Assembly (NCBI GenBank): GCA_023388075.1
Contig: JAEWGX010000013.1
Coordinates: 1-64,000, forward strand
Direction: 5' to 3'
DNA from: Pseudomonadota bacterium
Lineage (GTDB): Bacteria > Pseudomonadota > Gammaproteobacteria > Burkholderiales > Burkholderiaceae_E
Length of the DNA: 64,000 bases
Shown: positions 21,103 to 29,418 of the stretch, one piece after another
Layout: every line of letters begins with the position of its first letter
How positions within the stretch are numbered: the stretch's first letter is position 1
The notes under the pieces: generated by a model
Seen by the model: only the letters and a program-made list of their open reading frames with translations
What the model was told of the DNA's origin: nothing
The model's database searches: none
Translations under genes and position numbers: made by a program

Positions 21103-22395
21103 ATGGAAACCCATCTCGCCGACTGGTTCAAGGACACGCCCGAGGGCATCGAGGCCGACGCCATCCTGCGCGCCTGCGTGCACTGCGGGTTCTGCACCGC
21201 CACCTGCCCCACCTACCAGTTGCTGGGTGACGAGCGGGACGGGCCGCGCGGCCGGATCTACCTGATGAAGCAGGTGATGGAAGGCGCCCAGCCCACCATG
21301 GCGACCATGACGCACCTGGATCGCTGCCTCACGTGTCGCAACTGCGAGACCACGTGCCCTTCCGGCGTGCGCTACGGCCGCCTGGTCGACATCGGGCGCA
21401 AGCTGGTGGAGGAGCGCGTGGAACGGCCGCTGCCGCAACGGCTCGCCCGGCTCGCGCTGCGCGAGGGCATCACGCGGCGCTGGCTCTTCGATCCGGCCAT
21501 GCGGCTCGGCAAGCTGGTGCGCCCGCTGCTGCCGGAGCCGCTGCGCTCCAAGGTGCCGCCCGCACGGGATCCCGGCCCCTGGCCCGAGGAGTCGCACCGC
21601 GAGAAGGTGCTGCTGCTCAACAGCTGCACCCAGGGCGCCATGCTGCCCGGCATCGACCGCGCCACCGCGCGGGTGCTCGACAGGCTGGGAGTGCAGTGCG
21701 TGATCGAGCCCGCCTCCGGCTGTTGCGGCGCGGTGCGCCACCACCTGAACGACCATGCCGGCGCGCTCGTCGATGTCCGTCGCAACGTCGACGCCTGGAC
21801 GCCGTACCTCGACGGCGGGGTGGCCGCCATCGTGATGAACGCCTCCGGTTGCGGCGTGATGGTGAAGGAGTACGGCCACCTGCTGCGCAACGACCCGGCC
21901 TACGCCGAGCGCGCGGCCCGAGTGTCCGCGGCGACGGTGGACCTGGTCGAGTGGCTCGAGTCGCGGCTGCCCGCGAAGCAGGCCGACCTTCCGCTATCGC
22001 ATCGCCGGGTGGCCTTTCATCCGCCCTGCACGCTGCAGCACGGCCAGCAGATCCGCGGCGTCGTGGAGCGCGTGCTCGCGCAGTGGGGCGCGGAGCTCGT
22101 GCCGGTGCCGGATGCGCACCTGTGCTGCGGGTCCGCCGGCACCTATTCCGTGCTCGAGCCGGCGCTGGCGAGGCAACTGCGCGACCGCAAGCTCGATGCC
22201 CTTCAGTCCGGCGATCCGGACGTCATCCTCTCGGCCAACGTCGGCTGCCTGGCGCACCTCCAGTCCGGAACCCACGTCCCGGTCGAGCACTGGATCGAGT
22301 GGCTCGACCGGGAGCTCCCGCACGCGGGAGTCGCCGGCAAAGCGGCGGCGGCGAGCGGGGCAGCCGGCGCGCCAGGGACCGCGCCGCTGCCGTAG
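21103..22395 (+). CDS. glcF: Glycolate oxidase iron-sulfur subunit GlcF
   Basis: GlcF passes electrons from the flavin subunits towards the quinone pool. The 430-residue protein has two ferredoxin-type 4Fe-4S motifs, C25-x2-C28-x2-C31-x3-C35 and C75-x2-C78-x2-C81-x3-C85. It also has two Cys-rich CCG domains (CCGAVRHH and CCGSAGTYS), the layout of the GlpC/GlcF family. It lies 33 bases after glcE. A short alanine-rich tail extends past the conserved core. It is convergent with the PhyH-type dioxygenase gene, 14 bases away. Confidence 0.95.
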   Translation: METHLADWFKDTPEGIEADAILRACVHCGFCTATCPTYQLLGDERDGPRGRIYLMKQVMEGAQPTMATMTHLDRCLTCRNCETTCPSGVRYGRLVDIGRKLVEERVERPLPQRLARLALREGITRRWLFDPAMRLGKLVRPLLPEPLRSKVPPARDPGPWPEESHREKVLLLNSCTQGAMLPGIDRATARVLDRLGVQCVIEPASGCCGAVRHHLNDHAGALVDVRRNVDAWTPYLDGGVAAIVMNASGCGVMVKEYGHLLRNDPAYAERAARVSAATVDLVEWLESRLPAKQADLPLSHRRVAFHPPCTLQHGQQIRGVVERVLAQWGAELVPVPDAHLCCGSAGTYSVLEPALARQLRDRKLDALQSGDPDVILSANVGCLAHLQSGTHVPVEHWIEWLDRELPHAGVAGKAAAASGAAGAPGTAPLP

Positions 22396-22409
22396 CGGCC
22401 AGCGGCCGT

Positions 22410-23267
22410 TCAGCGGAAGCTGCCCTTCGCCGCCGAGTCGGCGTAGGACTTGATGTGCGTGCCGCGATAGAGGATCTTGGCGTTGCGCTCCGTGAGCTCC
22501 TTGTGCAGGCGGACCATGTCCTCCTGCAGGTCGCCGGCCGGTACCGGCTCGTGCTCGAAGGTACGGTAGCGGTCCTCGCCGCGTACCAGCGTTGCGGCAT
22601 CCTCGCCGTGGAGCTGGCGCACCGATGTCGGGATGTAGCGGATGGCGAAGCCGATGCGTCGGCCATTGGAGGGGTTCGGCGGCGAACCGTGGACCAGGCG
22701 CACGTGGTGCAGCGACATCTCCCCGGGCTGGAGATCCAGCCGCACCGCCTTGGATCCGTCCACTTCCACGGCAACTTCCTGTCCGCGCGAGAGCAGGTTG
22801 TTGTCGTCGAAGGTGTCGCGGTGCGGTACCTGGTCCATCAGGTGCGTTGCCGGGATCACCTCCATCGCGCCGTTGTCGGCATTGCTTTCGGTGAGCGCCA
22901 CCCAGGCGGTGACGACGTCGGGCGACGAGAGTCCCCAATAGGTGGAATCCTGATGCCAGGAGACGAACGCCGGCGTGTTCGCCTCCTTGATGAAGAAGTT
23001 GGTCGTCCAGCAGAGCAGGTCGCCGCCGTAGAGGTCCTCGATCGCATCGAGGATCTTCTCGTGATGCACGACATTCGAGAGAAACTTGAAAAGCAGGTGC
23101 GACTTGTGGCGCATCTCGCCGCGCAGGGGCCCGCCGGTGCTGCGCTCGTAGGCCTCGAGCTGCTCGCGCACGGCCTGCGCGGCCTGCGCGCTCATCACCC
23201 GGACCGGGCTGACGTAGCCATCCTGCCGGAACTGCTGGACCTGGTCTTCGGTGAGCATCTTGGTCAT
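22410..23267 (-). CDS. Phytanoyl-CoA dioxygenase (PhyH) family Fe(II)/2-oxoglutarate oxygenase
   Basis: This is predicted to hydroxylate an unidentified small substrate using Fe(II), O2 and 2-oxoglutarate. The 285-residue protein shows the facial triad: H105-x-D107 in SWHQDSTYWG and the distal H193 in LVHGSPPNPS. An Arg near residue 204 could hold 2-oxoglutarate. An AGGAGG site precedes the ATG. It is the last gene of the GntR-DctP-DctQ-DctM series, 58 bases after the permease, so its substrate is probably what the TRAP system imports. The glycolate oxidase operon meets it tail to tail. Confidence 0.85.
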   Translation of the reverse strand: MTKMLTEDQVQQFRQDGYVSPVRVMSAQAAQAVREQLEAYERSTGGPLRGEMRHKSHLLFKFLSNVVHHEKILDAIEDLYGGDLLCWTTNFFIKEANTPAFVSWHQDSTYWGLSSPDVVTAWVALTESNADNGAMEVIPATHLMDQVPHRDTFDDNNLLSRGQEVAVEVDGSKAVRLDLQPGEMSLHHVRLVHGSPPNPSNGRRIGFAIRYIPTSVRQLHGEDAATLVRGEDRYRTFEHEPVPAGDLQEDMVRLHKELTERNAKILYRGTHIKSYADSAAKGSFR

Positions 23268-23325
23268 GGTGTCCTCCTGGACTGCTCTGGAGTGGGTGGC
23301 TGCATTGCGGGGCGCTCGAGTGTCC

Positions 23326-24642
23326 TCAATTGCCCATCGTCCGCGGCAGCCACAAGACGATCTGCGGAAAGGCGATCACGATGGCCAGGGCAAAGATCTG
23401 CAGGCCGAGATACGGCCAGATGGACCGGAAGATGTCAGTCAGCGTGATGCTGGCTGGCGTGACGCCCTTGAGGTAGAAGGCTGCAGGGCCGAACGGCGGC
23501 GATATGTAGGAGATCTGCATGTTCATGCAAAAAAGAACGCCCAGCCACACCGGGTCGAAGCCGAGCTTGGTCGCCACCGGCACGAAGATCGGTGCGGTGA
23601 GCAGCAGGATGCCGATCCAGTCGATGAAGCAGCCGAGCACGATCCAGATCGCCTGGATCATCAGCAGCACGCCCATCGGCCCAAGCGGGGATCCGGTGAG
23701 GAAGTCCTGGATGAGACGCGTGCCGCCGGCCAGGGTGTAGACGCCGATCAGGGCCGACGAGCCGAAGAAGAGCCAGTACAGCATGGCCGTCGTGCGCGTG
23801 GTCTCGGTGATCGCATGACGAAGGTTCGGCCAGTTCAGCCGACGCTTGGCCAACGCGGCGAGCGCCGCGCCGCCGACGCCGATACCCCCGGCCTCGGTCG
23901 GGGTCGCCCAGCCCAGATAGAGCGAGCCGAGGACTGCGAACACCACCAGCGAGGGCAGCAGAAGGTTACGCAGCAGCACGAGCTTCTGCGCGAGCGGAAG
24001 GCTGGCCTCGCGCGACTGCTCGCGCGGCGCGAGCGACGGGTTCAGCTTCACACGCAGCATGATGTAGGCGATGTAGAGGGTCGCAAGCAGCAGCCCGGGG
24101 AGGATTCCCGCGATATAGAGCTGTCCGATCGAGACGCCCGCCGTGAGGCCGTAGAGGATAAACACCACCGACGGCGGCATGAGGGTGGAGAGCCCTCCGC
24201 CGGCGCAGATGCAGCCGAGCGCCAGTTCCTTCCTGTAGCCGCGCGCGAGCATCGCCGGCAGCGCTACGATGCCGAGGGTCACCACCTCTGCGCCGAGCAC
24301 GCCCACCATCGCCGCCATGATGGTCGCGGTGATGATCACCGCCACCGCGAGGCCGCCGGGCACGCCGCCGGCCCAGGCGGTCACCGCCGCGAAGATGTCC
24401 TCGGCGATGCCGGACCGCTCGAGTATGCAGGCCATGAAGACGAACAGGGGCACCGCCACCAGCACGCTGTTGCCGAGCAGCGTGAATACGCGGCTGACCA
24501 CCAGCACCAGCCCGGGCGGGCCGTAGAGAACCAGCGCGAAGATCACCGCGATCGCGCCGGCGGCGAAGGCGAGCGGCAGCCCGAGGACGAGCAGGCCGAC
24601 AAAGGAAACGGCCATGACCAGCGAGAGCATCTCGATGCTCAC
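23326..24642 (-). CDS. dctM: TRAP transporter large permease (DctM family)
   Basis: This is the main membrane subunit of a TRAP importer, which couples substrate uptake to a sodium or proton gradient. It has 438 residues and roughly a dozen hydrophobic segments, with the conserved VPLFVFMACILERSG and MPPSVVFILYG stretches of the DctM family. I start it at the GTG that overlaps the dctQ stop (GTGA), giving VSIEMLSLVMAVSF. Upstream in-frame codons would only add antisense-like residues inside dctQ. Coupling with the small permease is expected because both are needed for transport. Confidence 0.92.
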   Translation of the reverse strand: MSIEMLSLVMAVSFVGLLVLGLPLAFAAGAIAVIFALVLYGPPGLVLVVSRVFTLLGNSVLVAVPLFVFMACILERSGIAEDIFAAVTAWAGGVPGGLAVAVIITATIMAAMVGVLGAEVVTLGIVALPAMLARGYRKELALGCICAGGGLSTLMPPSVVFILYGLTAGVSIGQLYIAGILPGLLLATLYIAYIMLRVKLNPSLAPREQSREASLPLAQKLVLLRNLLLPSLVVFAVLGSLYLGWATPTEAGGIGVGGAALAALAKRRLNWPNLRHAITETTRTTAMLYWLFFGSSALIGVYTLAGGTRLIQDFLTGSPLGPMGVLLMIQAIWIVLGCFIDWIGILLLTAPIFVPVATKLGFDPVWLGVLFCMNMQISYISPPFGPAAFYLKGVTPASITLTDIFRSIWPYLGLQIFALAIVIAFPQIVLWLPRTMGN

Positions 24643-25208
24643 AGCGTGGCTCCCTCGGGCGTGCGCTCGTCCTTCGCATCCTGCCGACGCGGGGGTGCGA
24701 GCCCCAGGTCGCGGAAGAGGTTGGAGAAGGCCTGCAGCAGCACCAGCAGTCCGGCGAGCGGGATGCACGCCTTCACCGGCCAGATGGGAGGATTCCAGGG
24801 GGATCCGGTGCCCTCGGACTGCGTGAACGAGGTCCAGGCGAGGCCGCCGCCAGCCCAGATCAACGCGAGCGCGTAGGCGACGAGAAAGGGAAGCACGACC
24901 ATGTCCAGTATCCGCGTGGCCCGTGGCGAGATCAGCCCGAGCAGTAGGTCGATGCGGACATGCCGGCGATGCAGCAGGGCGTAGCCGCCCACCAGGAGGT
25001 ACACGGCCGATGAGCCGTAGATCACGCTCTCGTTGACCCAGACGGTCGCGCGGCTGAAGGCGCCGCGCGATACCACCTCGTAGATGATGGCCGCGGAGAC
25101 GAACACGATGACCGGCCCGAGCAGCCAGCCGACCGTGTCGTTGATCCGGTCGATGATGCGACAGTACGTCGCGATGGCTCCCGAGCCCGACGGGTCCCTT
25201 TCCTTCAT
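24639..25208 (-). CDS. dctQ: TRAP transporter small permease (DctQ family)
   Basis: This is the four-helix partner of the TRAP large permease, 189 residues. Hydrophobic segments are seen at about 25-45, 65-80, 105-125 and 145-165, with the family-typical HVRIDLLL stretch near residue 85 between the second and third. It sits between the binding-protein gene (25 bases upstream) and dctM (4-base overlap), the usual P-Q-M order. The C-terminal 30 residues are basic and probably cytoplasmic. Confidence 0.9.
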   Translation of the reverse strand: MKERDPSGSGAIATYCRIIDRINDTVGWLLGPVIVFVSAAIIYEVVSRGAFSRATVWVNESVIYGSSAVYLLVGGYALLHRRHVRIDLLLGLISPRATRILDMVVLPFLVAYALALIWAGGGLAWTSFTQSEGTGSPWNPPIWPVKACIPLAGLLVLLQAFSNLFRDLGLAPPRRQDAKDERTPEGATL

Positions 25209-25233
25209 GCCTCCCCCTTCGTCAGCGTCGGGG

Positions 25234-26265
25234 TCAGGCCAGCACGCCCAGTTCCCTCAGCCAGGCGATCTGCGAGTCGTAGGCGTTCTTGGCGAGGGCC
25301 GACTTCCTGGACCACTCCTCCCAGGTCTTCTGCGCGAGCTCGCGCATCTTCGCGATCTCGCCATCCGGCAGCGTGCCGGCGGTCGCGTTCTTGCTGCGGA
25401 TGTTCGCGAGCGCCTGGGTGTCCTCCACCGCGACCCGCTGGATCTGGTCCCAGCACCACTCGCGCACGCAGCTCGACACCAGTGCCTTCAGGTCCGCGGG
25501 CAGCGCGTCCCACTTGGCCTTGTTCACCGCGAACTCCTGCGACGGCATCGAGTGGCCCACCTTGATCGAGGTCTTGGCCACCTCAAAGAAGCCCATGCGG
25601 TGGTTCATGGATTCGGTGCCCCAGTCGGCGGCATCGACGACGCCCTTGTCCAGCGCGGAGTAGACCTCACCGCCCGGGACCACGATCACGGAGGCACCGA
25701 GCTTGGTGATGATCTCGGCGAACATGCCTTGCGGCGTGCGCACCTTGAGGCCCTTGAAATCGGCGGTCGACTTCAGCGCCTTCTTCGAGACCAGCGCTTC
25801 CTGTCCCCACCAGCTAACGCCGACCGGGTAGACGTTGTACTTGGCATAGGCCTCCCGAAGCATGTCCAGGCCGCCACGGTGGTAGTACCAAGCCTCCGCC
25901 TGCCACGGATGCTGGTAGGCGAAGTTCAGGTCGCCGATGATCGAGAAGCCGGCATCCTTTCCCGACCAGTACACGGGGGCGGTGGACTGGGCATCGAGCA
26001 CGCCTGCGCCCACGGCATCCATCGTCTCGAACACGCCGACTACCGCGCCCGCGGAGAACGGCTCGATCTCCAGGCGGCCACCGCTCGCGGCGCCGACGCG
26101 CTTGCAGAAGTCCTCGAAGGCCTTGTGTGTGGTTTCCGCAGCGCTCCACATCGATTGGGCGCGCCAGCGGATCTTCGGCTGCGCGATGGCGATGGCTGGG
26201 GCCGCGATGGCGGGTGCGACGGCCGCGGATGCAATGAATCGACGGCGTGACAAGGCACTTGTCAT
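25234..26265 (-). CDS. dctP: TRAP transporter substrate-binding protein (DctP family)
   Basis: This is the periplasmic binding protein that delivers substrate to DctQM. It has 343 residues. The N-terminus is a twin-arginine signal (SRRRFIASAA) with cleavage likely near AIAIAQP. The mature part has the DctP fold with the KGLKVRTP segment (conserved Arg that binds a carboxylate) near residue 180. The start is the ATG with GAGGAG about eight bases upstream; earlier in-frame codons lie in the promoter. The conserved Arg suggests an organic acid ligand, but the identity is unknown. Confidence 0.92.
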   Translation of the reverse strand: MTSALSRRRFIASAAVAPAIAAPAIAIAQPKIRWRAQSMWSAAETTHKAFEDFCKRVGAASGGRLEIEPFSAGAVVGVFETMDAVGAGVLDAQSTAPVYWSGKDAGFSIIGDLNFAYQHPWQAEAWYYHRGGLDMLREAYAKYNVYPVGVSWWGQEALVSKKALKSTADFKGLKVRTPQGMFAEIITKLGASVIVVPGGEVYSALDKGVVDAADWGTESMNHRMGFFEVAKTSIKVGHSMPSQEFAVNKAKWDALPADLKALVSSCVREWCWDQIQRVAVEDTQALANIRSKNATAGTLPDGEIAKMRELAQKTWEEWSRKSALAKNAYDSQIAWLRELGVLA

Positions 26266-26326
26266 GTCTCCACTCCTCGTTGGGATGGCCGTAGCGGCCA
26301 GTTGACGGACCTGATGGTGTCTTATT

Positions 26327-26343
26327 GATATATTACAAATATC
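26327..26343. promoter_or_regulatory. Candidate GntR operator overlapping the dctP -10 element
   Basis: GATATATTACAAATATC has matching five-base arms (GATAT/ATATC) and is an AT-rich island in a GC-rich region. It overlaps the -10 hexamer and the predicted transcription start of dctPQM, a position from which a repressor would block RNA polymerase. The neighbouring GntR gene is the obvious candidate to bind it. Confidence 0.5.
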
Positions 26344-26370
26344 GTAAAGGTGTCTGCCGCGGTGGGTCAA
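26341..26370 (-). promoter_or_regulatory. Predicted sigma-70 promoter of the dctPQM-phyH operon
   Basis: On the minus strand TTGACC (26370-26365) and TACGAT (26346-26341) are separated by 18 bases. The match is five of six at -35 and four of six at -10. The leader to dctP is about 70 bases. Confidence 0.5.
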
Positions 26371-26423
26371 TCCTTTGCTCGGTGCTTCCTGCTGACGACG
26401 AGCGCGGCAAGGCGCTCTGAGAC

Positions 26424-27158
26424 TCAGAACCCGGCGGTCAGCGTGGCCCGCGTGAACCCTTCGACATAGTCGAGCACGGCATCCGCGGCAGCCATGGCCT
26501 CGGATTCGTCACCGCCGGCCACCGCCTCCATCACGTCGGCATGGTGGTCGCACGCGAGCTTGAGGTCGTTGGCCGTGCGGTGATGCAGGAAGTAAAAGCG
26601 GCGTGACATCGCCCGGCAGGGCGAGATGGCGGTCGCGAGGAACGGGTTGCGGCAGGCCTGCACCGCAAGCGCCTCGGCGAGCGCGTGGATCCGGAAGAAC
26701 TCCAGCACATCGCCCCGGTCGCCCGCGGCGCGAAGGGAGGCGGCGCAGTGGGCGAACCGGTCAGCCTCGGCTGCGTTGCGTCGGCGGGCCGCCCGCGAGG
26801 CGAGCAGTCGCTCGAGCTCGCGGCGCGTCTCCAGCAGCAGCAGCTGTTGCTCCACGTTGATCTCCGTGATCTGGACGCCGTGGCGCTGGACGATTCGGAC
26901 CAGGTGGCGAGCCTCCAGCTGCTTGAGTGCCTCGCGCACCGGCGTACGCCCGAAGCCGGTGTGCGCGGCCAGCGCTCCCTCGGACCACATGCTCCCCGGC
27001 TCCAGCTCCAGCGTGACGATCATCTCCTCCAGGCGCTGAAGCGCCTGGGCCGCCAGGCCAGGACGGCGGGGGGCCGGGGCTGCGGCCGTCGGCGTCGATT
27101 CGGCGGATCGGGCGGGGATGGTGGCCACGGTATGACGGTCGCTGGCCGGCGCATTCAC
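26424..27158 (-). CDS. GntR/FadR-family transcriptional regulator
   Basis: This is a DNA-binding regulator that probably controls the adjacent TRAP/dioxygenase genes. In 244 residues it has a Pro/Ala-rich N-terminal arm, a winged helix-turn-helix (about 35-100, with FGRTPVREALKQLEARHLV) and a helical FCD effector domain. The FCD domain contains spaced His residues (around HHRTAND and CDHHADVMEAV) that in this family bind a metal and a carboxylate ligand. The start is GTG. The gene lies on the same strand, 158 bases before dctP, and that gap holds a promoter with an overlapping palindrome. Autoregulation is not evident. Confidence 0.9.
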   Translation of the reverse strand: MNAPASDRHTVATIPARSAESTPTAAAPAPRRPGLAAQALQRLEEMIVTLELEPGSMWSEGALAAHTGFGRTPVREALKQLEARHLVRIVQRHGVQITEINVEQQLLLLETRRELERLLASRAARRRNAAEADRFAHCAASLRAAGDRGDVLEFFRIHALAEALAVQACRNPFLATAISPCRAMSRRFYFLHHRTANDLKLACDHHADVMEAVAGGDESEAMAAADAVLDYVEGFTRATLTAGF

Positions 27159-27500
27159 CGGCCGCTGTTGCCTGGTGCATCGAAGCCCCGGGCGGCGTCA
27201 CGGCCCGGAGGGTCCCGGGTGGGGACGCCGCCCGGGACGGCGATCGGTCCCAAGTATGACATGCGCCTCTGCACGGGCGGACGCCTGCAGGTTGGTGTTA
27301 ACCCGCTCGAGGACGGGCACGGTCCGCCGTCAGCGCGTTCGACGCGACCACCCATCGGCCTGGATCGTCGCGCACCCGACACTCGTGGCATAAATGCCGC
27401 ACCGGCCGTCTCCATTGCGAAACGGTCTGCGAATACCAGGAGCCCAAAGCCGCCGTCACGCAGGCGGACAGGACACGAGACGCAGGAAGCTGAGAGCCCC
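27159..27500. other. Intergenic region, 342 bases, no gene seen
   Basis: This gap lies between the divergent GntR gene and the small plus-strand gene. It contains a perfect eight-base inverted repeat (GTCCCGGG/CCCGGGAC, 27212-27238, 11-base loop) and a 12-base palindrome GGCATAAATGCC (27387-27398), whose AT core could serve as a weak -10 for the plus-strand gene. I see no coding sequence with a plausible ribosome-binding site in it. Confidence 0.4.
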
Positions 27501-27896
27501 ATGACCCGCGAGCAGAACCAACTCCTCAAGAAGCTGAAGACCCTTGGCGCGGACGATGTCGCGCGGGTGGCCCAGTTCGTCGATCAACTCAAGGCGGGTG
27601 ACCGGCGAATGCCGGTCGAGCTGCGGGCCGTGCAAGGCGAAGGCCGGCCCGTGGCGGAGAAGTCCGCGGTGGTCGGGGAGGTGAGGGCCGCCGCGCTCGA
27701 AGAGGCGACGGAGGCCACCGCCGCATTCGATGAGCCGCGCAGCCCGGAGGCCGAGGTGGCACGCGCCGCCTGTGCCCAGTGGCGCCGCCGCCCATTCCAG
27801 TCGGTGCAGCCGGACGACATGCAGCCGATCGCGGCGCTGTTCCGGGAGGCGGTCGACATGAGGGCGGCTTCGCGCTTCCGGTTCGGGTCGCGGTAG
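27501..27896 (+). CDS. Hypothetical protein (131 residues)
   Basis: I do not recognise this product. It begins MTREQNQLLKKLKTLGADD, has an amphipathic helical N-terminal half, an Ala/Glu-rich middle and an Arg-rich C-terminus (REAVDMRAASRFRFGSR). There is no signal peptide or membrane segment. The ribosome-binding site is weak (AGGAAGC about 13 bases upstream). The N-terminal helix looks genuinely protein-like, whereas opposite-strand frames here are Arg/Pro-rich shadows. It stands between the TRAP unit and the LysR-regulated island. Confidence 0.5.
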   Translation: MTREQNQLLKKLKTLGADDVARVAQFVDQLKAGDRRMPVELRAVQGEGRPVAEKSAVVGEVRAAALEEATEATAAFDEPRSPEAEVARAACAQWRRRPFQSVQPDDMQPIAALFREAVDMRAASRFRFGSR

Positions 27897-28018
27897 TCGG
27901 CTGCCTCGCCCCGGCGCGACACTGGCTCGGGCAACGAGCGAGGCCGCGAACGGCGCGCTTGCCACATTCGCGCGTGCCGCCCAAGATTAAGGGAGCGTTT
28001 GCTCTGGGAGATGCCCGG

Positions 28019-28900
28019 ATGACCGTTCCTACCTACCGCGACTACGATCAAGCCGCGCTCGACGCTCAGTACAACAATCGCGTGCGCTTTCCAGACTTCG
28101 AGGTCCATTTCGCCAATTGGGCCGACTGGAGCAGGAAAGCCCGCGAGCGACTCCCCGCCCAGATCGATTTGTCCTTCGGCTCAACGCAAGACGAGCGACT
28201 TGATATCTTTCCTGCCGATCAGGGCAATGGAGCGATATACGTCTTCATCCATGGCGGGTACTGGTACTCGCTCGACAAGAGCGACTACAGCTATGTCGCC
28301 GAGGGAATGCGACCGCATGGCATCACCACGGTGGTCAACAACTTCGCGTTGGCTCCGAAAGCCGACATGGATACGATCGTCGCGCAGAACCGTCGGGCGC
28401 TTTCATGGCTTTGGCACAATGCGGCCAGGTTTGGTGGCGATCGTGAAAGGATCTACGTCTGCGGGCACTCCGCCGGCGGGCACCTCGGACTCATGCTGCT
28501 GGCTACCGACTGGCCCGCCTTCGACGCCGCGTTGCCTGCCGACCTAGTAAAGGGCGTCTGCGCGATCGGCGGCATCTTCGATCTCGAGCCGATCCGGCTC
28601 AGCTATCTGAACGGCAAGCTGCAATTGGACGCGGCGCAGACCCGGCGGAACTCGCCACTTCGCCTGGCGTATCCGGTCTCCGCCCCGCTATCGCTCATCG
28701 TTGCCGTTGACGAATCTGACGAGTTTCACCGGCAGTCCCGCGAGATGCATGCCCATTGGCAGCGCCTCGGCCATCCTTCCGTCCTGACGGTTCCCATGGA
28801 CCTCGACCACTTCAGCGTCGTCAATGCGCTAGGCGACCCCGACTGTCCTCTCGTCGTGCACCAGCTCGAGCAGATGGCCGTGGCCTTCGGGTTCAAGTAA
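28019..28900 (+). CDS. Alpha/beta hydrolase, arylformamidase (KynB/AFMID)-like
   Basis: This is a predicted serine hydrolase of 293 residues. It has the HGGYW oxyanion motif (78-82) and the nucleophile elbow GHSAGG with S151. The likely acid is in VAVDESDEF and the His in DLDHFSV. The HGGYW form and overall length are typical of formamidases such as N-formylkynurenine hydrolase and related carbamate or ester hydrolases. GGGAGA lies eight bases before the ATG, and the frame upstream is not coding-like. It is convergent with the RidA end of the island operon and has the same lower GC content, so a role in the same pathway is plausible but not shown. Confidence 0.8.
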   Translation: MTVPTYRDYDQAALDAQYNNRVRFPDFEVHFANWADWSRKARERLPAQIDLSFGSTQDERLDIFPADQGNGAIYVFIHGGYWYSLDKSDYSYVAEGMRPHGITTVVNNFALAPKADMDTIVAQNRRALSWLWHNAARFGGDRERIYVCGHSAGGHLGLMLLATDWPAFDAALPADLVKGVCAIGGIFDLEPIRLSYLNGKLQLDAAQTRRNSPLRLAYPVSAPLSLIVAVDESDEFHRQSREMHAHWQRLGHPSVLTVPMDLDHFSVVNALGDPDCPLVVHQLEQMAVAFGFK

Positions 28901-28921
28901 CCGGGCTGCGTCGCATCGCAT

Positions 28922-28948
28922 GGGCTGCCACGCTTGGCATGGCAGCCC
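28922..28948. terminator. Hairpin between convergent genes
   Basis: A perfect nine-base stem (GGGCTGCCA/TGGCAGCCC) with a nine-base loop fills the short gap between the convergent formamidase-like and RidA genes. It has no U-tract but is well placed as a two-way terminator. Confidence 0.5.
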
Positions 28949-28963
28949 GATCTCGGGATCCGC

Positions 28964-29344
28964 CTAGTTCTTCCCGGCGATTGCGGATATCTCGACGAGA
29001 AGCCCCTCCCCGGCTAGATCCGCACGCACCGTCGCCCGGGCGGGGAAGGGCTGGCCGAATTCGGCCGAGTAGATCTCGTTCATCGCCTTGTAGTCTTCGA
29101 GTGACTGCAGATACACCGTCGTCGAGACGACATCGTCCAGACCCATTCCGGACAGGGCCAGGATGTCCCGGATCTTGCCGATCACGACTCGTGTTTGTTC
29201 CCGGACGTCCCCGGCTCCGATCGCCTTGCCCTCATTGTCCTGCGAGATCTGGCCCGACAGGAACACCATGTTCCCAAGCTGGACGCCAAGCGAGTACGGT
29301 CCCCGCGGAACCCATTGCGTCGGTTGCAGACTCTTCTTCGTCAT
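28964..29344 (-). CDS. RidA/YjgF/RutC-family enamine/imine deaminase
   Basis: RidA proteins hydrolyse reactive enamines and imines to ketones and ammonia; RutC-type members act on pathway intermediates. The 126-residue protein has the family end FPARATVRADL with the carboxylate-binding Arg at 103 and the following GLLVEISAIA with E118. A long purine-rich ribosome-binding site (AGGAGAAGGAA) lies just upstream of the ATG. It is the last gene of the nine-gene operon that begins with the amidohydrolase. This suggests that the pathway produces an unstable nitrogen-containing intermediate. Confidence 0.9.
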   Translation of the reverse strand: MTKKSLQPTQWVPRGPYSLGVQLGNMVFLSGQISQDNEGKAIGAGDVREQTRVVIGKIRDILALSGMGLDDVVSTTVYLQSLEDYKAMNEIYSAEFGQPFPARATVRADLAGEGLLVEISAIAGKN

Positions 29345-29418
29345 ATTCCTTCTCCTAGTCTTCGTTACAAGAAAATTGCGAGCGCGGCCGCGGTGCCGCC
29401 GCACCTGGCCTGAACCGG

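Noticed and set aside
28922..28948. The nine-base hairpin as an integron attC or REP element
   Set aside because: There is one copy, no conserved attC core sites and no integrase; it is more simply a terminator between convergent genes.
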